Notes under the pieces: model-generated
Told to the model about the DNA's origin: nothing
What the model saw: only the letters and a program-made list of their open reading frames with translations
The model's database searches: none
Part shown: positions 53,101 to 63,816 of the stretch, one piece after another
How the letters are laid out: every line of letters begins with the position of its first letter
Position numbering within the stretch: the stretch's first letter is position 1
Made by a program: the position numbers and the translations under genes
From: Aphelocoma coerulescens
Lineage: Eukaryota > Chordata > Aves > Passeriformes > Corvidae
NCBI RefSeq assembly: GCF_041296385.1
Contig: NC_091014.1
Coordinates: forward strand, 11,011,578-11,075,577
Direction of reading: 5' to 3'
DNA length: 64,000 nucleotides

Positions 53101-54115
53101 ATTGCATTCCAAAAAAAAAAGGGAAAAAAAAAAAAAGAGCATTTGATTTACAGCTTTGCTTTTTAAAGTGCAGGGTTCATGCTCTAGCAGAAAGAAAATA
53201 TGAAAAGAAGTTTTGGAAAAACACTTAGTAAAATAAATTATTCAAACTAAAATTCCCAGCACTTTTTTCCTCATTTACTGATTACTGGATTAGTTAACAC
53301 AGATGCGGGTGCATTCTGTATCCAGTATACTTTTAGATAGAATGAAAAAACCAACCGACTAACCAAACAAAAAAAGCCCAAAAATCCTGAATGAACAGAT
53401 CTAGTTTGAATTACAAATAGCAAACTGCTCCAGGAATGATTGTTTTAATGATCATACAATCACTTATTTGCATATCAGTCCCACCAAATAAACTGTGTCT
53501 CTGTTCCAAACACAATTTTTTTGTCATAATGAGAAAGTGAATTAAGAGGAAGGTGATATATGTTGAACTTGTCATGTGTGCTGTTACAGTTTAATACTGA
53601 AATGAGACTCGGACACTTAACTGGGAATTTCTGGGGCACAGGAATATCTGTTTTTCAGTGCCTGAGAACAGATATATTACAAACTGTTAGTAGCCTTTTC
53701 CCAGATTTATTTGTTTCCTTCTGTTAAGATGTCCTGTTCTTGTTGCTTTTCTTGAATTCTATATTATTTACTTTTTAAATTCCAGCTTCATATCCTGGGC
53801 GATTTGAGGGTCTTGGATTTTCCCTTTGCTGCAAATTCTTGGATTTTTTAGGCTGTTGTATTTGTCTTTGGGAGAAAGATATAGAGGAGGAGGAGGAAGG
53901 GGAAAGTGGGACATAAATAATATCATAAAACTCTTAGATCTGACTGTAAAGCATCGCTTTCCTAGAAATATTACAAACAAGATCTAGTAATCCTTCTCTC
54001 TTACTTTATAACCTAATCTCAACAAGTCTAATAAAGTGCTAAAATTATCAATTCCAGTGTATGGATTCAGCACTTCAGTATTTAGTTATTTTGTTATTTG
54101 TAGACTGTCTCTTTT

Positions 54116-54190
54116 TTGTGTGTGTGTGTATTTTAGATATATATTTACATATATATGACTGTGTATGACTGTACATATGCATACATATGT
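54116..54190. repeat. TG/TA-rich simple repeat
   Basis: (TG)7-like run at about 54117-54129, then TATATATTTACATATATATG and repeated GTATGACTGT and CATATG words. It lies about 40 bp left of the CR1 copy at 54226. Confidence 0.85.
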
Positions 54191-54225
54191 CACTCTTTGC
54201 AACACATTTTTTGGGTGATATTACA

Positions 54226-54558
54226 ATCACAGAATCATAAAATATGCTAAATGGTGATGCCTTGAATTGGCTACCTAAGAATGTAGAAGGGACCCATCAA
54301 GATAATTAAGTCCAGCTGCTGGCCCTGCACTGGATGCCTCAGTCACACCATGTGCCTTTAGAGCATTGTCCAGATCCTTCTTGAACTCTGTCAGGCTTGG
54401 TGCTGTGATCACATCCCTGGGGAGCCTGTTCCAGTGCTCAGCCACCCTCTGGTTGAAGAACCTTTCCCTAAACCTTCCCTGACACAGCTCCCTGCTTTTT
54501 TCTTGAGTCCTGTCGCTGGCCATGAGAGTGAAGAGATTGGTACCAGCCCCTCTGAACA
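54226..54558 (-). pseudogene. CR1 LINE 3' fragment with ORF2 C-terminal relic (minus)
   Basis: The plus strand begins ATCACAGAATCATAAAAT, then GAAGGGACCCATCAAGATAA, CTGGCCCTGCACTGGATGCC and GAGCCTGTTCCAGTGCTCAG, the reverse complement of a songbird-type CR1 3' end. On the minus strand an open frame of about 94 codons (54275-54559) contains FRERFFNQRVAEHWNRLPRD, then LTEFKKDLDNAL. This is the conserved C-terminus of CR1 ORF2, just after the reverse-transcriptase domain. The methionine at its start is not the real ORF2 start; the endonuclease and RT domains are absent, so this is a dead 5'-truncated copy. The uninterrupted frame suggests it is younger than the other CR1 pieces here. Confidence 0.9.
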
Positions 54559-55688
54559 TGAAAAGAAATATGTCTTGTCTACCTAAGTGACAGAGCTTGT
54601 AACGACTTTATGGAGCCACTTCTGGAAGCAAGATCTGATACAAAGTCAAGATTAGAAAGTCTGTACATAATGCTTAATTGTACAGCAGGTCAAACAGGAT
54701 CCAAAAGACATAATTGGATACTAACCATTTTAAAATTATAATTAACATTTTATGGTATCTCAGGGAAATGTTCTTCTTTAAGTAAACAGATATTTATTTA
54801 TAATTATCTACTTTACAGAGGGAGAGGTATATAATACGAGCATATTGCTTACAGGAAATCTCAAGAGTTGGAAATTTAATTTGATATTTCTTCAAAAAGC
54901 TATCTCTTGAGAGTGTAATATCTTAAAACTACTCTGAAAAAAACAGATAAACCTTTCTGCAAAATACATGATGTAGCAATTTTCTCCTTAACCTTTAAAA
55001 ACAAGCCTATAAAATTTAATGTTGTGATCTCATTTCTCTAGTACCTTTTAAAAGCCTCACTTTGGAAATGAGCTGTAAACTGTTAACTTTCAATCCATTC
55101 TAAGTTTTATCTTTTTTTTTTTCATTGTAGCAGGGGCTAGGATGTGGACTTACATACCAAATTTTGCGCTGTAATGCCACTCAGGTCCCTTAAATGTGAA
55201 CTGATTTTATTTCAGCTTGACTTGCCCATTTGCAAGACAAAGTGAATTTTCTTTCCTGTGTACCATGCCATAATGTAAGAAGGATCTCTATGCCAGTGGC
55301 AATGTTCATTGGATTTATAACTACATCTTTAGCTCTTTTCAAAAGTTTTTTTTTTCCCTCTAGTTCCCTTTCCAATCTTGACTTGCTGATCTAGGTGCTT
55401 CAATTTAAGAAACATTGCTTAAAATCCATTAGGAAACACAAAAGAATTATTGACTAAACCATCAAAAAGCCTTTGCTTTTCATAATTACCTGGCCATTTG
55501 AAATTGCCTAAAATTAATATATTTGGGGAGGGGGTAAGGGGAAGGAGGGAGAATGGGAGAGAATTAATGGAATATTTACAACTGATTGAGGTGAAAAGCA
55601 TGTTTATCATAAACTATATCCTAAGGTGTTTTGTATCACAATAAAATTTAATTGATTACTGACTCTAGTCCATTGACTCTAGTGTAGC

Positions 55689-56333
55689 AGTCTTGGGGTG
55701 ACTTTATGATGTGTATCCCATATTGCTGCCCTATGCCTGGAAATTAACCTTGTGCCTTTCTATGCCTCTAAACTGAGCCTGAGAGGGGGAAGGAAAAACT
55801 GAGCAAAACTTCCTCAAAGCAGTTTGCAGCTTGTTCAAGGTCACACAGAGATAGGGACTTTTTTTTCCCAGCTGCGAGACGGGAGCGAGGAAGCACCCGG
55901 CTTGTGGCTGCCCGGTCAGCTTTTGGCCAGTTGTTTCAGTTTCTTGTTCTGTGGAGAGAGAGAGACTGAGAGTTGAACTTTTTTCCTTCCCTGGAATTTC
56001 GGATTTTCTCCCTTTTCTGCTGGACTGCTGCAATATCAGAGCACATCAGGAGGACTTTCCACTGGGCACAGAGGGCCTGGCCCTGGGCCAAGCCCCAGCT
56101 CCGAGGAGACCAAAGGAAGGAGTCAGACACTTTTCCCAGGTTTTTCCTCCACAGCGAAAGATTTTATTATTTAGCATTATTTTCCTTTTCCTGTGTGTTT
56201 GGTAAATAAATAGTTTTTATCTCCTTCACTTTCCTTCGGGGAAAATTTATTTTTCCCCGAACCTGGTGGGGGAGGGATGGTTGTGACCTGCCTTCTCTCA
56301 GAGGATATTTCTAAATCTGGCCAAACCGGAACA
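55689..56333 (+). mobile_element. Solo LTR of a bird endogenous retrovirus, family 1, copy B (plus)
   Basis: Second copy of the element at 7371-8021, in the opposite orientation and therefore sense to CACNA2D1. It starts at AGTCTTGGGGTGACTTTATG; the expected TG start appears mutated to AG here. It ends near CCGGAACA at 56333. The poly(A) signal AATAAA is at 56205-56210, within GGTAAATAAATAG, followed by the same TCCTTCACTTTCCTTCGGGG block as in copy A. It lies 0.8 kb before the acceptor of the exon at 57159. No internal retroviral sequence and no clear target-site duplication. Open frames of 78-84 codons run through it but show no retroviral protein signature. Confidence 0.72.
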
Positions 56334-57158
56334 TGTTCATCATTTAATGTTCAGTTTTAAAGTTTCTCAGTATATCTATTTCTCAAAAAGGTGCAGAACA
56401 TGTTAAAATATTCCATATTTGTTTCATTATATAAACAATTAGATTGATTAAAACAAGTATTGGTAGAGGACAACTTCATGAGTGTAGGTTTCTGTGTAAC
56501 TGGCAACATAGTGTTTAGCTGAAATGTGAATTTTCTTGTATTTTAAGTCAGTTGTGGAGTTGACCTAACTCATAAATGCTAACATTCACTTTGCTGTCCT
56601 TACTCTAAGACCTCACATCTATGAACATTAAGATCTGTTTAGTGTGTGATAATGAGCACTGCTGTTCATGCAGCCCCACCTTAACACTAGAAATAACTCA
56701 TCAATGTCTTTTTTGCCATTTAATCCATTCTGAAAGGGACACCTTTTTAATGTTTATATTATATCTACTTTTGTTGATGTCATTCTAGTTGTTCTTAATG
56801 CAGTATGTTGTGATTAGTAAGCATCAACTTTATATGTTTGCATATATTTTTCTATAAACAATCCTTTCTATGATTGGGAAGTGCAATTAGAGCAACATCT
56901 CAGAAACAAAGTATTTATAGAAGATATTGTCTGTGCAAATACTTCAAGAGTCATGGCATGCAAATAATGCAACTGGAAGAAAAGAGTGTGAGGAATTTAA
57001 AGAAAATGCCCAAAGAAAAGAAGTGTGTTCCTTAAAATTTAATTTCTGCATTAGTTAAATCTTATCGCTTTCTCAATATTCCAGTTTGCTTTTTGTAGCC
57101 ATTGCTTCCCATGTTAGGATGTGACTTTCTAATAGCAAATTTGTTTTATCTCTGACAG

Positions 57159-57290
57159 CAACAATAGTGTTAAATGAACTGAACTGGACTGCAGCGCTGG
57201 ATGATGTGTTCAAGCGGAACAGAGAAGAGGACCCCACTTTACTATGGCAGGTCTTTGGTAGTGCCACTGGGCTCGCAAGGTATTATCCAG
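57159..57290 (+). CDS. CACNA2D1: CACNA2D1 coding exon, end of VWA_N region (second exon in window)
   Basis: Next coding exon of alpha2delta-1. The acceptor is a good pyrimidine tract ending CTGACAG at 57158, and the donor GTAACT starts at 57291. The first two bases (CA) complete the serine codon begun at 16435. Forty-three codons follow ([43 protein letters not shown]), and a final G starts the next codon. This is close to mammalian alpha2delta-1 around residues 176-219 and distinguishes it from alpha2delta-2, which has other residues at the [14 protein letters not shown] stretch. NWT is a conserved N-glycosylation sequon. The peptide is the C-terminal part of VWA_N, immediately before the VWA domain whose MIDAS motif binds metal; that domain is encoded beyond the window. 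The exon is 132 bp, intact, and without frameshift or stop. Confidence 0.97.
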
Positions 57291-57940
57291 GTAACTGAAC
57301 TGCCCTAGACAACTGTCCTATGCCATATATTGCATTAAAAATATCCTGAATGATCTACAAGCAGTAAAATTTAACTGAAAATTGCTTTTTTACAAGAGGT
57401 GCAGTTTCTTTACATCAGAATTAACTCAAGGACTGTGAAATTATTCTTGTGTAGAGCTAGTATGAGGGGGAAGGAACTGGGAATGAAATATGTGACTAGT
57501 ATTTTTTTTCAGTAAGAGGACCAGAAGGTGATGTCCTTTGAAAAGCTGAAAAGTTTAATTTTATTCTTTCTATTGTTTTCTGTATCTTGTGTAATTAATC
57601 ACTTGAATATTTGCAAGTGAGATTTTGTCTAGTTTTTAAGATAGTGACCTGGGAAGTAGGCATATGTTTAATGTCAATGAAAATACAAGTGCATCATGCT
57701 ATGTTTATGTCCCTCAGAATCCACAACCTCTGACAGGTTTCTTTGCTATTAGAGCTAAGGTCTATACAACTTGATTACTTCAACCAGCATCTGTTCTACC
57801 AGTTGAAGAATCCCATCACTTGATCACACTAATTAATTTAAATAGATGTATATTTTACTGCATTTACATCATGAGTAGTCTGAATTTGATTTTTGTTGTT
57901 TGCTATCTAATGGAAAGCCTTGTTTTAAGGCAAGGCCTGT

Positions 57941-57958
57941 GCTGCTGCTGCTGCTGCT
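57941..57958. repeat. Trinucleotide repeat (GCT)6
   Basis: Six perfect GCT units (CAG on the other strand), 0.65 kb downstream of the exon donor at 57291. Intronic, so not a polyglutamine tract. Confidence 0.95.
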
Positions 57959-60057
57959 AAGTGATGCTTTTATCAATGAATGAATAATGTGTCCACTACA
58001 CACAAGACAAGTGTGAAGCGTGTTGACTCATGCCTACAACTGCCTAAGGAGGAATTTTGAGAACCTTTCTCTTCTGTTTAAACAAGATTGCTTGTGTTTC
58101 TGAGGGTGAAGGGGATTATTCTAAAGCTGTTACTGTATCATTAGCACAACTGCTAGCACAGGCAGAGAAACTGCCTCAGGCTAGTTTACAGGAAGAATAT
58201 ATCATAGCACTTGAATCCTGTTTGTTTTGTCATGCTGGATGGTCATGAAATAAATACTGGGAGATGTTGCAGAAAAAAGATAATATTGAAAATGCTAATT
58301 TAATATTTCTTTTGTTTTCCAAATCTTTCAATTCTTTGGGGATCTATCATCATGTGTGGGATCACCATTTGTCACAGCTTACTATGTAATGTTTTTCAAG
58401 TACTGAAAAAGAAGTGTTTCTTAAATGTATCTCTCTGCCAATCTATAGGAAATAATATTTCACTTGAAAATTATTCCCATATATTGAAAAATATGTTCTT
58501 ATCTATAGCTAACCTGTCTACTCCAGTTGTTCACCAACACAAGAGCCTCAAAATCTCAATGTATTCTTGCTTAGAACACCTGTAAAATGGGAGAAGCTTG
58601 TTTTCTTTGTTTTGCAGGTGCAGATGTTACTTGTATATACTTCATCTAAACACAAATTTAGTATAAAACCCAGATATTCACACCTGCTATTTATTGCATA
58701 GCTAAGTATTTAACAGCTGTCCAATCCTGTCAGAACACAACATCATAAATTCCTGAGTAATTCCCCTATTCTGAAATTCTACACACACATATACAGTATG
58801 GAGCAGTCTGATACTCTGTAAGTCCTATGTGTTGTTTTGTGCATCTGCTTCCCATTGTAGCTTAAACTGGAAAGCCCTTCACATTTTAGATTTTTTAGAA
58901 TAGGTCTTTGTGCAAGGTTCTTCATCTCTCTCTTTTTGTAAACTTTTTCTCAGTTTGATGACACAGCAGATGTTCTGAAAGTTAATTCAGGATTCATATG
59001 CCAATGTGGATGCTTTTCACATATGCATTTTGAAAATGATATTATAAGTTGTAAAACATTGCTTCATTGTATTGGCCTTTGGTAAGCCTGTTTCAAAGTG
59101 ATGAATTTTTCCATAGTGATGATATTTGTGAAAGAATTCAGAAATATCAAACCCCAAAATTTAAATGCATAGCAAAGCCTGCTCATTATTACCTGACATA
59201 TACTCACCCACCTGTTCCTCCCATGTTAAAAAAAAAAGTTCACTTCCTCTAAGATACAAAGGGTGTTTTCAGTCAGAGTTTTCATGTACTAATGTTTTTA
59301 TCTGATATTGTCCCACTGCTTTGAGCCATGGGGAAAGGGTACATCACTTCTGTTCTAAGGAGGCTCTGTCCTTGTCACCATAGTACCCAACAGCATGAAG
59401 GGATTTTTCTATGAGCAAACCCCTGAGTAGAAAGCATGTGTAAAACATGAATGTTTGAGCCATCAGCATCTCAGTCTTCCCCTATTGCTTGCGGATAGAT
59501 TCTTCTGCCTAGACCTGAGATGATGAGACCATAGTATCGCCTTTATCTTATCCCAAGTTCCCACTGCAGTCCAAATTCCAGTGAGTAGCCATACCTGGGA
59601 GATATGGGCTTCGGTGGGTGTGGGTGGACAGCTGTACAAGGGTTCTTAGATGATTTTAGCAACGTTTAAGCCACTAACCATTTCAGTTTCTCACATTATT
59701 ATCAATATTCTCATTAGTTCCAATGACAGCATAATTTTGAAGAGAAAGGCTAAGCTCTATTACTCTACTGGCAGTCATCCACTTTGATATGAAGATGCCC
59801 AGAGCAATGTTGAGATTTCTATTAGCTATTCTATGAGCTCTGAACAATTCAAGAGTAAATAAACAGTAATTTGATAACAGAGATCCAAAAATAAGCATAT
59901 AAAGTGCATGAAACTTTTAAGAAGGATTTAATATATGCTCATTCTTCTGTTTAAAGGCGCAAGTCACAAATTAGTCTTTCATCCATTGTAAGACCAGACC
60001 TCAGTAATCACAGGCCTCTACAATCAAAAGGAAATTCTGGAATAAGGATACCTTGTT

Positions 60058-60182
60058 CCCAGTGGAGGAGGGTCGAGTTAGGGAATATTTAAACAACAGA
60101 ACTGAAAAGAATACTAAGTAAGTTTGCCAGAGACACTAAACTGGGAGGAGGTGTTGACTCCCTCAAGGGCAGAGAGGCCAGT
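60058..60182 (+). pseudogene. CR1 LINE ORF2 relic with internal deletion (plus)
   Basis: CCCAGTGGAGGAGGGTCGAG then TTAGGGAATATTTAAACAAC matches the CR1 segment upstream of the reverse transcriptase. After only about 20 bases it jumps to AGTTTGCCAGAGACACTAAA and CTGGGAGGAGG, the segment that encodes the CR1 F-A-D-D catalytic box. The frame reads F-A-R-D-T-K-L-G-G, so the first catalytic aspartate codon is altered, and most of the RT core between the two segments is missing. The preceding 70 bases (from about 59988) may also be CR1, less surely. Confidence 0.68.
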
Positions 60183-60888
60183 TTAATATAGAATAAACAG
60201 TTACACAAAATTTGGATATTTTATGATAACTTTTTTTTTTTTTTTTTACATTTAGTGATTATTAAATATAGTTAAAATATGTAAAATTGTTATAACAAGT
60301 GAACAGACTGAATGCTAAAATTGTCAAGTCATTGAAATAAAAAAAAAAGTAATAATTTTACATAATTTAATATTACTTTAAAATATTAGAAATTTTCAGT
60401 CTTTGCCTACAAGCAAACAGTTTTCCATAATTTATGTATAACTCAAGAGTTAGATCCAGCTTTCAAAAGTGCTATGAAAGAAAGCTGAAATTTATTTTGT
60501 GGGGCTTTTTTAAGCAAACACTATTGAAATTCAGTATTATGGAAACAGTAAACAAAACCAGAGGAGGTTTATAGAACTGTGAGTCACCAAGTTCAAAATT
60601 TGGATTCTCTGTGATAGGGCAAGAGAGCACAAATTATTATAAATATTGAATCACTTTCTTCTCAGTACTAGTGGATGTACATCTATCTGCCTAATTATTT
60701 TTTAAGTCTAGTTCCAGAACCTGGTACTGGCTTTTAAGATGTCATTTTAAGATGACACTTGACTAATTCTAGTCCAGACAGAGGGTTTCAGTAGTTTTTG
60801 ATTCAAACTAAAAGCAGTAATATGGCAGTGTTTTATCAAGATCATTGAAATTAACAATTAATGGCAATTCAATTGAAAATTTTTCTTT

Positions 60889-60928
60889 TTTTATAAATCT
60901 TGAATCCATTTTATAAATCTTGAATCCC
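60889..60928. repeat. Tandem duplication, 2 x 20 bp
   Basis: TTTTATAAATCTTGAATCCA at 60889-60908 is followed directly by the same 20 bases with one change (final A to C) at 60909-60928. Near-identity suggests a recent slippage event. Confidence 0.9.
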
Positions 60929-63187
60929 TATGGGCTTGCACAGGTTGGGATTTGTTGGTGCTGTGCAGACAGAAATGTACTTTAATATAGATCAGGCTTC
61001 AGATTTAATTTATAATTAACCACACAGCACTGGACAAATCTGTTGCTCAAAAATGAATTAATTTAATTAAAGTATTTTAATATGAATTGACAGATATTAA
61101 GTTACTTACACTTTGTGAGGCATCTATCCAGGTAATTTGACCACTAGGTTATAAAAAGCAGTTACCTAAAAGAACAATTTAATACAACTTTTTTGGTGGG
61201 CTACTTGGAAGTGTAGGTACAAAGTAACCAGTTCCTCTTTTAATCTTTAAATTCTTTTTAATTATAGACATAATTAGGATTACAATTGTTAATCAATGTT
61301 GCATTAAAATACTGCAATGGGAGGCATATTATTTTCACTGTAGCAGTTTCTAATTAAACAAATTTTCAAAACTACTTTGTATTCATGTGCCTTTTACCAG
61401 ATACCACCTCTCTTGTTGTTCATTTCATTGTTTTGTAATGCTCAGATTCTTGGTAAAGGATGCTTTTTTTTGGACTGCAGACAGCAGACATTTATTTGCA
61501 GTTAAATATGATATAGGAGGCTTTCTAGTTACAGTAATGAATTTAGTTAAGAAAAATTGGTTACATAGTATTACTCAAATGAAAACACAGTCTTGATTTA
61601 GATGAACGTTTAGTAAAAAACTGTTTGATCAGCAGCACTGACTCAGCTCTCTCAGGGAAGTACACTAAATAATAATTTTTCCAAGGGTTATACTAGAAAG
61701 GGTTTATACTGATGTGGAGACTGATAGTACTGATAGTTTCTGATTTAAGTAAGTGACTTTTATATATTCATAACAGTGGCATGATGGTGCATGAGTAGAT
61801 TCAGCATCTTTTCTGAAGAAATGCTGAACCTAGGCTCAGTGTGACAGTGTTTGGTCTGCGGTGTCCTGAAGGTGGGAATGTGCCATGCTTGGTCAAGATC
61901 CAAAAAGTTGACGCAATTCATAACAAAAATAAAACTGAGTAAGAAATACTATCCTGTCCCCAGCTGTTCCAAATCTTCCCATTTATATCTGGAAATTTAA
62001 CAAGGGCCGTTGGGAAGTTCAGTTGAAAACCTGCATTCGCAATATGATATTTCAGGCAAAAGGTATGTCTTCCACTCTCCCAAGCTTCTGCATAGATCTG
62101 TGACTTCTCTCTGTTGTCTTTGTGGAATATTTTTGTTGGGCAGTTTTTCACAGAGGAGAAAGCAGAGTCCAACCTGCAGCTCCACAGCTGCTCTCTTACC
62201 ACATAACTGAGACACACATACTTGTCATCTTCATTTGACCCTACTTGTATTAAGTGTATCTGACCATGTCTTAATCACATATACAGGTGTTTCTTAAGTT
62301 CATCTGCTCCCTCAGCTTTAGGATGTATCTGTATTATTAAACAGGATGAGGCAGAGCTTTATTGGAATCCTTTAGACAGCCCCACGGTGTGTCCAAAGGG
62401 ACAACATGTGCTGGCAGCTTTTCCCAATGGGCAGCACTGAATGCTGTTGTGTTTCTTAAGTACTAAAAAGTTCTCGTTTTATTCCAGGAACACTTTATGT
62501 TCTCAGTGACACCTGGATTATTTTGTGCTATGCTGCATGGAATATATGTGCTGCAGGGCATGTAAAACACACCTAAGTTTTCATCCATGAAACACTTCTG
62601 ATTAAAAAACTAATATAAACATCACTGTCCTCCTTTTGCAGATAAAAGAAACAGGTATAGAGAGATAAAATGACTTCTTCAGTAATCCTCTGAAGGTTAG
62701 GTATTCAATCAGGGGTATGCATAGCAACAATTCTTTTAGTATTGAGTGTGCATTTTTATTCATTAACTCACACTTAAATTCAGTTTAAATATCAGCAGCT
62801 CTGGTAATCTTTTCTGAATGTTTGCAATATCAGTACTGAAGAGTACAGTGAAAAGAACTTGTGTTCTTCCCTTTCTTTACTGTAGTCTTGCCTTCTATAT
62901 ATTCTTCCTTTGTTTATCTATATTATAAGTAGATATAATATGATGGGAATTTTAATTAATTAGAGAAAAATCTCTTTGCATTTCCCATGCCAGTATTTTA
63001 CTAGGATATTCCTATGTAATTTGAGTTTACGAGGTAACAAATGGAAAAATTCACAGATAAAGAAAGCAGCGCTTCAGTGATGACTTTCCAGAAAAACAGT
63101 CTTGTCCTTAAAGTCTTCAAACTTTTGGACTAAAAATATAGATAGAGCAGAACTATCTGGATAAGGATTATCTCTTATTGTTCATTT

Positions 63188-63206
63188 AAAAAAAAAAAAA
63201 AAAAAA
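63188..63206. repeat. Poly-A, A19
   Basis: Nineteen consecutive A followed by GAAAGAA. No retroposon body was recognised to its left. Confidence 0.95.
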
Positions 63207-63816
63207 GAAAGAACTTAACTTGTTTCCAGATGTTAGTGAAGCAAGTTTCACTTAGCTACTAGAGCATTCCCTGCCTAGACAAATTAATAATAGAAGAGCT
63301 TTAAAAATCAATTTCTAATAAAATAAAACGGTATCTCTCCAAATGAAGAACTTGCTGTGCACAGCTGCTCTTGTGTTAACAATTAATGGCAAGCAATAGT
63401 GTTGTGGCCATGATATTGAACTCTCCAGAGAAAGTAATTACTGAAGCAGATACTAAGAGACTGGAAAGGCTAAAAAATCCATACAAAATGAATCAAAAGC
63501 CTTGAAAAACTGAGAACTTCACTTTCTTCTTTTTGCAAAAGGTTTTATATTTTATAGCTGTTAGTTCCTGTTAACAGCTGAACATTTAAAGGAGCCTTTA
63601 AAGTAGACAAACAAAGGAAAATCACAACACTTTCCTAGTAATGCAGCTTATAAATTATCAATTAGTGCAATTAGTGTGTGTGAGTTGGCTACTTCCACTT
63701 TTTCATAGAAATAAGTCTCTTTGAGTGTTCACTTTGTTGTTTTTGGGGTTTGTTTGTTGTTTTTTTTTTTTCTTTGAGATCTAGGAGGAAAGAAAGAGAT
63801 TTGGATCTAACCATAC

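Larger units (their letters stand above)
16436..57158 (+). other. CACNA2D1: CACNA2D1 intron, complete, 40.7 kb
   Basis: Complete intron of 40,723 bp between the two exons, with GT at 16436 and AG at 57158. The phase is 1: the split serine codon reads T|CA across the junction. The longest frame, a 138-codon minus frame at 24473-24889, shows no recognisable domain. Known content is listed separately: CR1 pieces at 18753, 20370, 27480, 42514 and 54226; a probable ancient CR1-like piece near 49000; an LTR at 55689; simple and low-complexity repeats; and tandem duplications at 29561 and 35201. The remaining stretches (for example 21060-27470, 30000-33480, 35700-40600, 45000-48900 and 50500-54100) hold nothing I can name. 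No second gene, tRNA or snRNA was seen. Confidence 0.9.
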
